DNA of 19,477 nucleotides. Source: Burkholderiales bacterium. GTDB taxonomy: Bacteria > Pseudomonadota > Gammaproteobacteria > Burkholderiales > SG8-41. Of this stretch, positions 1 through 8,017 are shown in pieces. The stretch is from positions 1-19,477 of the forward strand of contig SYEN01000342.1 in assembly GCA_005800795.1 (NCBI GenBank). The letters are read 5' to 3'. The position numbers and the translations under genes were made by a program. The notes beneath the pieces were generated by a model. The model was not told the origin of the DNA. It saw only the letters and a program-made list of their open reading frames with translations, and ran no database searches. Position 1 is the stretch's first letter, and every line of letters begins with the position of its first letter.

Positions 1-3000
1 GGGTGCTTGGTGAAACCTCCGCGCGTCATCTGCGCGGCGCCACCATGCAGGACGTACTGTTCAACGGTTCGGGCAATCGCAAGCCGGTGAATCGCGCCAG
101 TGTGGAGCTGCTGTTCGACAACAGTTTGGGCAAGGCGGCGGGGCAGTGGTCGGCATACGGCGAAATCTCGGTCAAGCGCGTCCTGGAGCGCGATGGCGAT
201 TCCACCTACTACATCAACAACATGGTGGTGCGCCGGCGCGATATTGCGGATATTTTCCTCGGTACCGGTCTTGGTGCGCGCGCCTACGCGATTATCGAGC
301 AGGGCATGATTTCGCGCGTGATCGAGGCGAAGCCCGAAGAGTTGCGGATTTTCCTCGAGGAAGCGGCGGGTGTGTCCAAGTATCGCGAGCGGCGCAAGGA
401 AACCGAGGCGCGCCTGCGTGACACGCGCGAAAACCTGCTGCGGGTGGACGATATCCGCCAGGAACTCGCCAAGCAGATCGAGCATTTGCAGGCGCAGGCC
501 GAAGTCGCCACCCGATACCACGATTTGCAGTCGGAATTGACCACCTCGCAGAACCTCCTGTGGTTCACGCGCAAGAAAGAAGCCGTGTCGGCACGCGCAC
601 GCCACACCCGTGATATTGAACGCACGGGGCTCGAACTTGAAGCCGAAACCGCGCGGCTGCGCGAGGCGGAAAAGCGCCTCGAAGAACTGCGCAGCGAGCA
701 TTACCAGGCGGGCGATGCGCTGCATGCGTGTCAGGGTGCCCTCTACGAAGCCAATGCCGAGGTGGCGAGGCTGGAGCAGCAAATCACGCATGTGCGCGAT
801 AACCGTGCTCGCATCGAACATCACATCGGCACGCTGCGCGGTCAGCGCGACGACAACCAGTCACAGCTGCTCGACGCGCAACGCGGGCTGGACGAAACAC
901 GCACGGCACGTACGCAGGCTGACGAGCGCGTGCAGGCGAGTGAGCAGGCCGCGCAGGCCCAGGGTCAACAACTGCCGCAGGCCGAAGCCGCGCATCGCGA
1001 AAGTTACACCCGGCGTGAAACTGTTCAGCGCAGTCTGTCGCAAGTGCAGCAGCGCCTGCAAGTGGAGCAGACGCAAAGCGGCCATGCCGCGCGACTGCTG
1101 GAGCAATTCGCGCTGCGCCAGTCGCGCCTGACGGACGAGCGTGCGGCGTTGCCGGTGGCGGATACGGTGCGGCTCGAACAACTGACGGAACAATCCGCAC
1201 AGTACGAGCAACAATTGCAGGATCAACGTGATCGTTTGCAGGAAAGCGAAGACAAGATTCCGGCACTGGAAAACGTGGTACGCGAGCGCCAGCAGGAACT
1301 GGACGCGGCGTCGCGCGCGCGAGCGGAAATCGAGGCACGCGTCAACGCACTTTCGCAATTACAGGCCAAACTGTCGCGCGGCGCCAATGGCGGCAATATG
1401 GAAAGCTGGCTGGCGGCGCGCGGTCTGGATAAGGCGCCGCGCTTCTGGCAAGGCATTGAAATCGCGCCAGGCTGGGAAGATGCGCTGGAAGCCGTACTGC
1501 GCGAACGCTTGAATGGCGTGGCGCTCGATCAGGTACACAGTGCCGCCGATTGGTTGACACAGCCGCCGCCGGGCAAACTGACCGTGGTGGATACCGCGCC
1601 CTCGCCGGTTGGATCACCGGCAGAAGCGCAGGGTGAACAAGGCTGGGAACCACTACACCGTCACATCACCTGCCGCGATGCACGGCTGGAGTCAGTGGTA
1701 CGCGATTGGTTGCACGGCGTTTACACCACGCCGGACACCGCCAACGGCATGTCGCGCCGTGCGCAATTGCCGGCGGGCGGCATGCTGGTGGCGGCCAACG
1801 GCCATGTGTTTACACGCCACAGTGTGACGTTTCACGCGCCAGACAGCGCCGATATCGAATTACACGGGGTGTTGTCGCGCCAGCGCGAAATCGAGAAGTT
1901 GCAGGAAGAATCGCAGATCGCCACCGCACGGGTGGACGCGCTGGATCAGGTGGTGGCCGATGCGAAAGCGGCGGTGAAAAGCTGCCGCATCGAAACAGCA
2001 GAACTGCGTGCCGGGGTCAGTCAGGCGCAAAACGCTTTGCACGCCTCGCAGGTCGAGGCTGTGCGTCTGTCGGAACAGGCCCAGCGGGCGACGCAACGCG
2101 GCGGGCAGATCGCAGCGGAGATCGCGGAAATCGCGGCGCTGGTTTTGTCCGAGAGCGCCAACCGCACGGCGGCCGAATCTGCGATGGCGCAATTGCAGAA
2201 CGAACGGGCGTCATTGGCCATGCAGGTTGAGCAATCGGTTGAGGATTATCAAAAAGCCGAAACCGCACTTAACGCGCAGCGGTTGGCGGCTGAGCAGGCG
2301 CGCCGTGCGCATCAGGAGTCGTTGTTTGCACAAAAGACAATTATCAATAAAATCAATGAGATAGATCAAACGATTCAGCGTCTCAGCACTTCGATTTCAG
2401 CGTTGGAATCGAATATTGATGAATCGGAAAGCGATCTTGGCAGCTACGATGAAGCGCCGTGGCAGGAGCAGCTGCAGGGGATGCTCGATACCCGCGTCAC
2501 GCGCGAACAGGCGTTGGCACTGGCACGCGACGCGCTGGAAGGCATGGACACGCAGTTGCGCGGCGTGGAGCAGGAGCGCGTAGCGTCAGAAGAAAAGCTC
2601 GGGCCCCTGCGTGAACGCATCGCCGAGGTGCGGCTGAAGGAGCAGGAAGCGCGGCTTACCGAAGAGCAATACGGCCAGCAATTGCTGGAAGCAGGCGCGG
2701 ACGAAGTGGCGCTGGCCGATCTGCTGGAAAAAGGCACGCGCTCCAATGCGCTGCAAACCGAGATCAATCGCATCAACGATGAAATTCGCGCGCTGGGTGC
2801 AGTCAACCTTGCCGCGTTGGAAGAATTGAAAGCCGCGACTGATCGCCGCGACTATCTGGACGCGCAGTCGAAGGACTTGAACGAGGCGATGGCGACCCTC
2901 GAAGACGCCATTCGCCGCATCGACCGCGAGACGCGTGACAAACTGCAAGCTACGTTTGACGAAGTGAACCGGCATTTCAGTGAAATGTTCCCGGCGCTGT

Positions 3001-3410
3001 TCGGCGGCGGGCAGGCGAAACTCACGTTGACCGGCGAGGAAATTCTCGATTGCGGCGTGCAGGTCACTGCGCAACCGCCGGGCAAGAAAAACGCCTCGAT
3101 TCACCTGCTGTCGGGCGGCGAAAAGGCGTTGACGGCGCTGTCGCTGGTGTTCGCCATGTTCCGCCTGAATCCCGCACCGTTCTGTCTGCTGGATGAGGTG
3201 GATGCGCCGCTGGATGACAGCAACACAGAGCGTTTCTGTGATCTGGTGAAAAAAATGTCGGACAATTCACAGTTCCTCTTTATCAGCCATAACAAGATCA
3301 CCATGGAAATGGCCCATCAGCTGCTCGGCATCACCATGCAGGAGCCGGGCATTTCGCGCGTGGTGGCGGTGGATATCGAGGAAGCGATGAAGCTGTCCGA
3401 GGCTGCGTAG
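1..3410 (+). CDS. smc: Chromosome segregation protein SMC, 5' end missing
   Basis: SMC is an ATPase that dimerises through a hinge and, with ScpA and ScpB, organises and segregates the chromosome. The reading frame is open to the left edge, and the visible protein begins at a VLGETSARHLRG stretch that lies about 30–40 residues into the family, so the Walker A loop is outside the window; the GTG at base 3 is not a real start. About 1135 residues are visible. The N-terminal ATPase part is followed by long heptad-rich coiled coil (roughly residues 130–455), a hinge region (about 460–630), a second coiled coil (to about 1000), and the C-terminal ATPase half with the signature LSGGEK near residue 1035 and Walker B CLLDEVDAPLDD near 1060. 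It ends TAG at 3408–3410, just before zipA. The smc–zipA–ligA order is common in Betaproteobacteria. The identification is secure. Confidence 0.97.
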   Translation, partial: VLGETSARHLRGATMQDVLFNGSGNRKPVNRASVELLFDNSLGKAAGQWSAYGEISVKRVLERDGDSTYYINNMVVRRRDIADIFLGTGLGARAYAIIEQGMISRVIEAKPEELRIFLEEAAGVSKYRERRKETEARLRDTRENLLRVDDIRQELAKQIEHLQAQAEVATRYHDLQSELTTSQNLLWFTRKKEAVSARARHTRDIERTGLELEAETARLREAEKRLEELRSEHYQAGDALHACQGALYEANAEVARLEQQITHVRDNRARIEHHIGTLRGQRDDNQSQLLDAQRGLDETRTARTQADERVQASEQAAQAQGQQLPQAEAAHRESYTRRETVQRSLSQVQQRLQVEQTQSGHAARLLEQFALRQSRLTDERAALPVADTVRLEQLTEQSAQYEQQLQDQRDRLQESEDKIPALENVVRERQQELDAASRARAEIEARVNALSQLQAKLSRGANGGNMESWLAARGLDKAPRFWQGIEIAPGWEDALEAVLRERLNGVALDQVHSAADWLTQPPPGKLTVVDTAPSPVGSPAEAQGEQGWEPLHRHITCRDARLESVVRDWLHGVYTTPDTANGMSRRAQLPAGGMLVAANGHVFTRHSVTFHAPDSADIELHGVLSRQREIEKLQEESQIATARVDALDQVVADAKAAVKSCRIETAELRAGVSQAQNALHASQVEAVRLSEQAQRATQRGGQIAAEIAEIAALVLSESANRTAAESAMAQLQNERASLAMQVEQSVEDYQKAETALNAQRLAAEQARRAHQESLFAQKTIINKINEIDQTIQRLSTSISALESNIDESESDLGSYDEAPWQEQLQGMLDTRVTREQALALARDALEGMDTQLRGVEQERVASEEKLGPLRERIAEVRLKEQEARLTEEQYGQQLLEAGADEVALADLLEKGTRSNALQTEINRINDEIRALGAVNLAALEELKAATDRRDYLDAQSKDLNEAMATLEDAIRRIDRETRDKLQATFDEVNRHFSEMFPALFGGGQAKLTLTGEEILDCGVQVTAQPPGKKNASIHLLSGGEKALTALSLVFAMFRLNPAPFCLLDEVDAPLDDSNTERFCDLVKKMSDNSQFLFISHNKITMEMAHQLLGITMQEPGISRVVAVDIEEAMKLSEAA

Positions 3411-3433
3411 ATGGCGATGCGCACATGCCTGCC

Positions 3434-4537
3434 ATGAGTGATCTGCAAATCAGCCTGTTGGCCATCGGCGCGCTGGTGATTGTGTGCGTGCTGGTCTACA
3501 ACAGCGTGCAGCAACGGCGTTTGCAGCGCAAGTTGAACGATTCGTTTGGTGATCCGCGCGAGGATGTGCTGATTGATGAGCGCCCGCGCGTACCCGGTGC
3601 AGCCGGTGCACAGGGTTCTGTGGATGAGCGCATCGAGCCACAGCTGGATGCCGCTGGCAATACGGGGGCCGTAGCGCAGCCCGCGGCCAAACCTACGCCA
3701 GAGGTGCCCGCCAGCATCGCCAACATCGACGAAACCATCGATTGCGTGGCCACATTGAGCAGTGATGCGCCGCTTACCGCGGCGCAGGTGTCCGAGGTGC
3801 TATCGGGCATCGCGGCATGCGGACGCACCTGGCGCGCGGCGGGTTACAACGCAGGTAGCGGGCGCTGGGAGGAAATCAACCGTGCGGTCACAGGCCAATA
3901 TTCACGATTGCGACTGGCATTGCAATTGGCCAATCGCGGTGGCCCGCTGAGCGCGGTGCAACTGGGCGCGTTCTGCGATGGGTTGAACATGCTGGCCACG
4001 CGTTTTTCTGCGTCATTGCAGTTGCCCGATGCCGACAAGGTGCTGGCGGAAGCGAAGGCGCTGGATAACTTTTGCGTGGATGTTGATGTGGCCATCGGGA
4101 TCAACGTGATTACTGCCGAAGGCGAAGGATTTAGCGGCGCCCGCGTGCGTGCACTGGTGGAAAGCGAAGGCTTTAAGCTCGAACCGGATGGCGTGTTCCA
4201 TCTGGAGGACGCCGACGAAAACACACTGCTGACGATATTGAATCAGGAAGCTACGCCGTTTTTGCAGGAATCGGTCAGCGGCATGACCACCAAAGGCATC
4301 ACGATATTGCTGGACGTGCCGCGCGTGGCGGATGCGGAAGGCGCACTGCAGCGCATGTTTGCCGTGGGGCGCAGTCTGTCGGTCACCTTGAAAGGGCGGT
4401 TGGTGGATGACAACCGCGCCACACTCACGGCCTCGAGCATGGAAAAAATCCACCAGCAACTGCGGGACGTGCACACGGCAATGAATGCGCGCGGCGTGGC
4501 ACCCGGCAGTACGCGCGCGCTACGCCTGTTTTCCTGA
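3434..4537 (+). CDS. zipA: Cell division protein ZipA
   Basis: ZipA anchors the FtsZ ring to the inner membrane by binding the FtsZ C-terminal tail. The protein (about 367 residues) has an N-terminal membrane anchor (SLLAIGALVIVCVLVY, residues about 6–24), a basic patch (QQRRLQRKL), a variable Pro/Ala-rich linker, and a C-terminal ZipA-type domain from about residue 205 to the end, with a recognisable GINVITAEGEGFSG strand and a KGITILLDVPR strand. I place the start at the ATG of MSDLQ because the anchor then begins at the usual distance; an ATG nine bases upstream (3425) is also possible, and neither has a clear Shine–Dalgarno. The gene lies 23 bases after smc, and its TGA shares one base with the ATG of ligA, so the three genes are probably co-transcribed. 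Confidence 0.92.
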   Translation: MSDLQISLLAIGALVIVCVLVYNSVQQRRLQRKLNDSFGDPREDVLIDERPRVPGAAGAQGSVDERIEPQLDAAGNTGAVAQPAAKPTPEVPASIANIDETIDCVATLSSDAPLTAAQVSEVLSGIAACGRTWRAAGYNAGSGRWEEINRAVTGQYSRLRLALQLANRGGPLSAVQLGAFCDGLNMLATRFSASLQLPDADKVLAEAKALDNFCVDVDVAIGINVITAEGEGFSGARVRALVESEGFKLEPDGVFHLEDADENTLLTILNQEATPFLQESVSGMTTKGITILLDVPRVADAEGALQRMFAVGRSLSVTLKGRLVDDNRATLTASSMEKIHQQLRDVHTAMNARGVAPGSTRALRLFS

Positions 4538-6603
4538 TGGCAGCAGGTTCGGACGGGGCGCTGCCAGCGGACGCGGCGTCGCGCGCGCAGGAGCTGAGGG
4601 AACAACTCGAGGCGCACAACAGCAGCTACTACGTGCTGGACGCACCGACCGTGCTCGATGCCGAGTATGACCGGCTATTTGGTGAACTGCAGGCGCTGGA
4701 AGGGCGCTACCCGGAACTGCTGACTGTCGATTCGCCGACACAGCGCGTCGGCGGCAAGGTACTCGACGCTTTGCAGCCGGTGACACATCGCGTGCCGATG
4801 CTGTCCATACAGACCGAGACCGATATCGAGGATAGCGGCGCGGTTAATTTTGACAACCGGGTTCGCAAGGAACTCGGGCTCGCCGAAGAAGCGCCGCCGG
4901 TGGAATACACCGCCGAACTGAAATTTGATGGGCTGGCGATCAGCCTGCGTTACGAGCAGGGTGTGCTGGTGCAGGCTGCCACGCGCGGTGATGGCGCCAC
5001 GGGCGAAGACGTCACCACCAATGTGCGTACCATTCGCGTCATCCCTTTGCGTTTGCACCAGCGCGCAGGTGCGCCTGCCGTGCCGGACACGCTGGAAGTG
5101 CGCGGCGAAATTTACATCGACCGCCGCGACTTTGAATCCTTGAACGCTGCGCAGCAGGCTGCCAGCGAGAAACTTTTTGTGAATCCGCGCAACGCCGCAG
5201 CGGGTTGTATACGCCAGCTTGATTCGCGTATAGCCGCGCGGCGGCCATTGTCGTTTTTTGCCTATGGCATGGGGGAGTCGACCGGTTGGGCGTTGCCCGC
5301 TACGCATTGCGGCATGCTGGATGCGTTCGCGGCCTGGGGGTTGCCCGTGAACACGGATCGTGCCGTGGTATCTGGCGCGCAGGGTTTGATTGATTATCAC
5401 CGCCGTATCGGCGAAGCGCGCAACCGTCTGCCCTTCGATATTGACGGCGTGGTCTACAAGGTCAATAGCCTGGCTCTGCAACAGCAACTCGGCTTTCGAA
5501 GCCGCGAACCGCGCTGGGCGGTGGCGCACAAGTATCCGGCGCAGGAAGAATTGACCGAGGTGCTGGATATCGAAGTGCAGGTTGGCCGCACCGGTGCGAT
5601 CACGCCGGTGGCGCGCTTGAAGCCGGTGTTTGTGGGGGGTGTCACGGTGACCAACGCCACGCTGCACAACGAGGACGAGGTGCGGCGCAAAGACATTCAT
5701 ATCGGCGACACGGTGGTGGTGCGGCGCGCGGGAGATGTGATTCCTGAAGTGGTGCGTGCGCTGGCCGAGCGTCGGCCAGCGGATGCACGCGCGTTTGTCA
5801 TGCCGCAAACGTGTCCGTCGTGCGGTGCGGCAGTGCGCCGCGACGAGGACGAAGCCGTAGCGCGCTGCACGGCGGGTCTGTATTGTCCGGCGCAGCGCAA
5901 GCAGGCGTTGCTGCATTTTGCCTCGCGCCGTGCGCTGGATATTGACGGTCTGGGCGAAAAGATTGTCGATCAACTGGTCGATAACAGCATCCTGCGCACA
6001 CCTGCCGACCTGTTCCGGCTGGAAGTGCCTGCGCTCGCCGCTTTGGAGCGCATGGGCGACAAGGCTGCGGCCAATCTGGTGCAGGCCATCGGTCAGTGCC
6101 GCGATACCACACTCGCACGCTTTATTTACGCGCTGGGTATTCGCAATGTGGGTGAAAGCACGGCGCGCGATCTGGCTGCGCATTTTCGCGATATCAATGT
6201 GCTGATGGCGGCCGATGAATTGCGCTTGCAGCAAGTAACCGATGTCGGGCCGGTGGTGGCGCAAAGCGTGGCCGCGTTTTTTGCCGATGCCCATAACCGC
6301 GCAGTGATTTCGGATCTGCTGGCGGCGGGCATCCACTTCGCCCCCATTGCCGAGCCGGAGCAACTCGCGCCGGGTGTGGCTGGCAAGACGTTTGTACTGA
6401 CGGGCACGTTGCCCACCCTGTCGCGCGACGAAGCCAAGGCGCGCATTGAAGCCAAAGGCGGTAAGGTGTCCGGCAGCGTGTCGAAAAAAACGCACTATGT
6501 AGTGGCGGGCGGGGAAGCTGGCAGCAAACTGGTGAAGGCGCAGGATTTGGGCGTGGCGATACTGGATGAAGCAGCTTTGATGGTTTTGTTGGAATCCATG
6601 TAA
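4537..6603 (+). CDS. ligA: NAD-dependent DNA ligase LigA
   Basis: LigA seals nicks in replication and repair, using NAD+ to adenylate itself. It has 688 residues, the normal family length. In order there are the Ia domain (YYVLDAPTVLDAEYDRL, residues 31–47), the adenylation domain with KFDG (AMP-accepting Lys129), the OB fold (VQVGRTGAITPVARL), a four-cysteine zinc finger (CPSC...C...C, about residues 426–449), helix-hairpin-helix repeats (for example DIDGLGEKIVDQLV and GIRNVGESTARDLA), and a C-terminal BRCT domain (from about 610, GKTFVLTGTLPTLSRDEAK). After PMLSI the protein reads QTETDIEDSG rather than the common LDNAF-type stretch, which I recall as a betaproteobacterial variant. The ATG overlaps the zipA stop by one base, so translation is probably coupled. 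Confidence 0.97.
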   Translation: MAAGSDGALPADAASRAQELREQLEAHNSSYYVLDAPTVLDAEYDRLFGELQALEGRYPELLTVDSPTQRVGGKVLDALQPVTHRVPMLSIQTETDIEDSGAVNFDNRVRKELGLAEEAPPVEYTAELKFDGLAISLRYEQGVLVQAATRGDGATGEDVTTNVRTIRVIPLRLHQRAGAPAVPDTLEVRGEIYIDRRDFESLNAAQQAASEKLFVNPRNAAAGCIRQLDSRIAARRPLSFFAYGMGESTGWALPATHCGMLDAFAAWGLPVNTDRAVVSGAQGLIDYHRRIGEARNRLPFDIDGVVYKVNSLALQQQLGFRSREPRWAVAHKYPAQEELTEVLDIEVQVGRTGAITPVARLKPVFVGGVTVTNATLHNEDEVRRKDIHIGDTVVVRRAGDVIPEVVRALAERRPADARAFVMPQTCPSCGAAVRRDEDEAVARCTAGLYCPAQRKQALLHFASRRALDIDGLGEKIVDQLVDNSILRTPADLFRLEVPALAALERMGDKAAANLVQAIGQCRDTTLARFIYALGIRNVGESTARDLAAHFRDINVLMAADELRLQQVTDVGPVVAQSVAAFFADAHNRAVISDLLAAGIHFAPIAEPEQLAPGVAGKTFVLTGTLPTLSRDEAKARIEAKGGKVSGSVSKKTHYVVAGGEAGSKLVKAQDLGVAILDEAALMVLLESM

Positions 6604-6645
6604 GTATCTGTTTTATATGATTATTTTTACTCTCTGCCTGCGCCC

Positions 6646-7455
6646 ATGATACCCCCTGATGCCGGACTCGCCAGACTCGCCATCATCGGTGGCAGTAGTC
6701 TGGATCAACTGGCGGCGCTGGCAGAGCCTCGGCGTGTGGAAATGGTCACACCGTATGGCAAGCCGTCGGCGCCGCTGGTGTTCGGAAAACTGAATGGGCG
6801 CAACGTGGTGTTTCTCGCGCGCCATGGTGAGCGTCATCAATACGCGCCGCACGGTATCAACTATCGGGCAAACCTTTGGGCGCTGCACGCACAGGGCGTA
6901 ACGGACGTGGTGGCGGTAGCCACGGTGGGTGGTATAAGGGCGGGCCTGCAGGCGGGTGTGCTCGCTGTACCGGATCAGATCATCGACTACACTTGGGGGC
7001 GTGCGTCGACGTTTTTTGACGGTGCCGTTGGTGGTGAGTTGGATGCGCCATTGACTGGTGTCAAGCACATCGATTTTACCCAGCCATACGACAGCGCCCT
7101 GCGTGCCAGCCTGCTGCGTGCAGCGCAGTGTGCCGGCAAAACGGTACACAACGGCGGTACGTACGCCACCACGCAAGGTCCGCGTTTGGAAACGGCCGCG
7201 GAAATTCAGCGTCTCGCGCGCGACGGCGCGCACATGCTCGGCATGACGGGCATGCCGGAGGCCGCACTCGCGCGCGAGCTGGGCTTGCGCTATGCGCATC
7301 TCGCACTGGTGGTGAATGCCGCCGCTGGCACGGCCGGGAGTATTCGTGCGATTGATTTGCCCGCCGCCGAATCGCTGGCACGCGAGGCGATGGCGGATGT
7401 CGTGCGCATACTTCTGGAATGGGTGTCCGTGGAGGGAGCAGTGGATGGCGATTAA
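6646..7455 (+). CDS. S-methyl-5'-thioinosine phosphorylase (PNP/MTAP family)
   Basis: This 269-residue protein belongs to the purine nucleoside phosphorylase / methylthioadenosine phosphorylase family. Visible marks are LAIIGGSS (residues 11–18, phosphate loop), RHG (59–61), YRANLWAL (73–80), VATVGGIRAGLQ (91–102), TQGPRLETAAEI (176–187) and GMTGMPEA (199–206). Methylthioadenosine phosphorylases usually have an NMTTVPE-like stretch in place of GMTGMPEA; the G/G form is typical of enzymes acting on 6-oxopurines, such as the Pseudomonas methylthioinosine phosphorylase. From this I infer phosphorolysis of methylthioinosine to hypoxanthine and methylthioribose-1-phosphate, in salvage of the polyamine by-product methylthioadenosine. 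The start lacks a good Shine–Dalgarno. The gene follows ligA by 42 bases and its last 11 bases overlap def. Family is certain; substrate is likely but unproven. Confidence 0.85.
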   Translation: MIPPDAGLARLAIIGGSSLDQLAALAEPRRVEMVTPYGKPSAPLVFGKLNGRNVVFLARHGERHQYAPHGINYRANLWALHAQGVTDVVAVATVGGIRAGLQAGVLAVPDQIIDYTWGRASTFFDGAVGGELDAPLTGVKHIDFTQPYDSALRASLLRAAQCAGKTVHNGGTYATTQGPRLETAAEIQRLARDGAHMLGMTGMPEAALARELGLRYAHLALVVNAAAGTAGSIRAIDLPAAESLAREAMADVVRILLEWVSVEGAVDGD

Positions 7456-7978
7456 ACCGGTGTTAAGGATGGGCGATCCGCGGCTGCTGGAGCCGTCGAA
7501 ACCCATCAGGAAATTTGGCACGGCGGAACTGAAAATGCTGATCGCCGACATGCGTGACACCATGGCCTCGCTTAACGGGGCAGGGCTGGCCGCACCGCAG
7601 ATCGGCGTCAATTTGCAGGTGGTGATCTTTGGCGTGGAAAAAAATCCACGTTATCCCGACGCGGAAGCCGTGCCGTTTACGATTTTGGTGAACCCCAAAC
7701 TTACGCCGGTCGGTGAAGCGATTGAAGAAGGTTGGGAAGGCTGCCTGTCGGTGCCCGGCATGCGCGGGCTGGTGCCGCGTTTTCTCAAACTGCGCTATCA
7801 GGGCTTTGACGAAACTGGCAAGAAGATCGACCGCACAGTAAGCGATTTTCACGCGCGCGTGGTGCAGCACGAGTGCGATCATCTGGCGGGAATTCTCTAC
7901 CCGATGCGCATACGCGATTTACGCGATTTCGGGTTTACGGCGGAGTTGTTTCTGGACGAAGAGCTTGATGATGATTGA
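7445..7978 (+). CDS. def: Peptide deformylase, secondary type
   Basis: Peptide deformylase removes the formyl group from the initiator methionine of new proteins. The 177-residue protein has the three family motifs: GAGLAAPQ (residues 45–52), EGCLS (98–102) and HECDH (142–146), which supply Cys100, His142 and His146 as metal ligands and Glu143 as catalytic base. I chose the ATG at 7445 because GGAGGG at 7431–7436 sits eight bases before it and the protein then starts MAIKPVLRMGDPRL, as expected. The ATG lies inside the end of the preceding phosphorylase gene in another frame. No fmt neighbour is present, unlike the usual def–fmt pair. The C-terminal YPMRIRDLRDFGFTAELF tail resembles the second deformylase of Burkholderiales, so another copy linked to fmt probably exists elsewhere. 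Confidence 0.95.
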   Translation: MAIKPVLRMGDPRLLEPSKPIRKFGTAELKMLIADMRDTMASLNGAGLAAPQIGVNLQVVIFGVEKNPRYPDAEAVPFTILVNPKLTPVGEAIEEGWEGCLSVPGMRGLVPRFLKLRYQGFDETGKKIDRTVSDFHARVVQHECDHLAGILYPMRIRDLRDFGFTAELFLDEELDDD

Positions 7979-8017
7979 CCGCAAGCTTTTCGATCGTATA
8001 TAAGTAATTGATTTTAT

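Noticed and set aside
4675..6495. A 606-codon open frame on the minus strand, antisense to ligA
   Set aside because: It lies entirely within the certain ligA gene, has no recognisable domain, and its His/Arg-rich make-up is typical of the antisense frame of a GC-rich gene.
6613..7611. A 332-codon minus-strand frame across the phosphorylase and def genes
   Set aside because: It covers two well-supported genes and their overlap, with no domain or ribosome site of its own.
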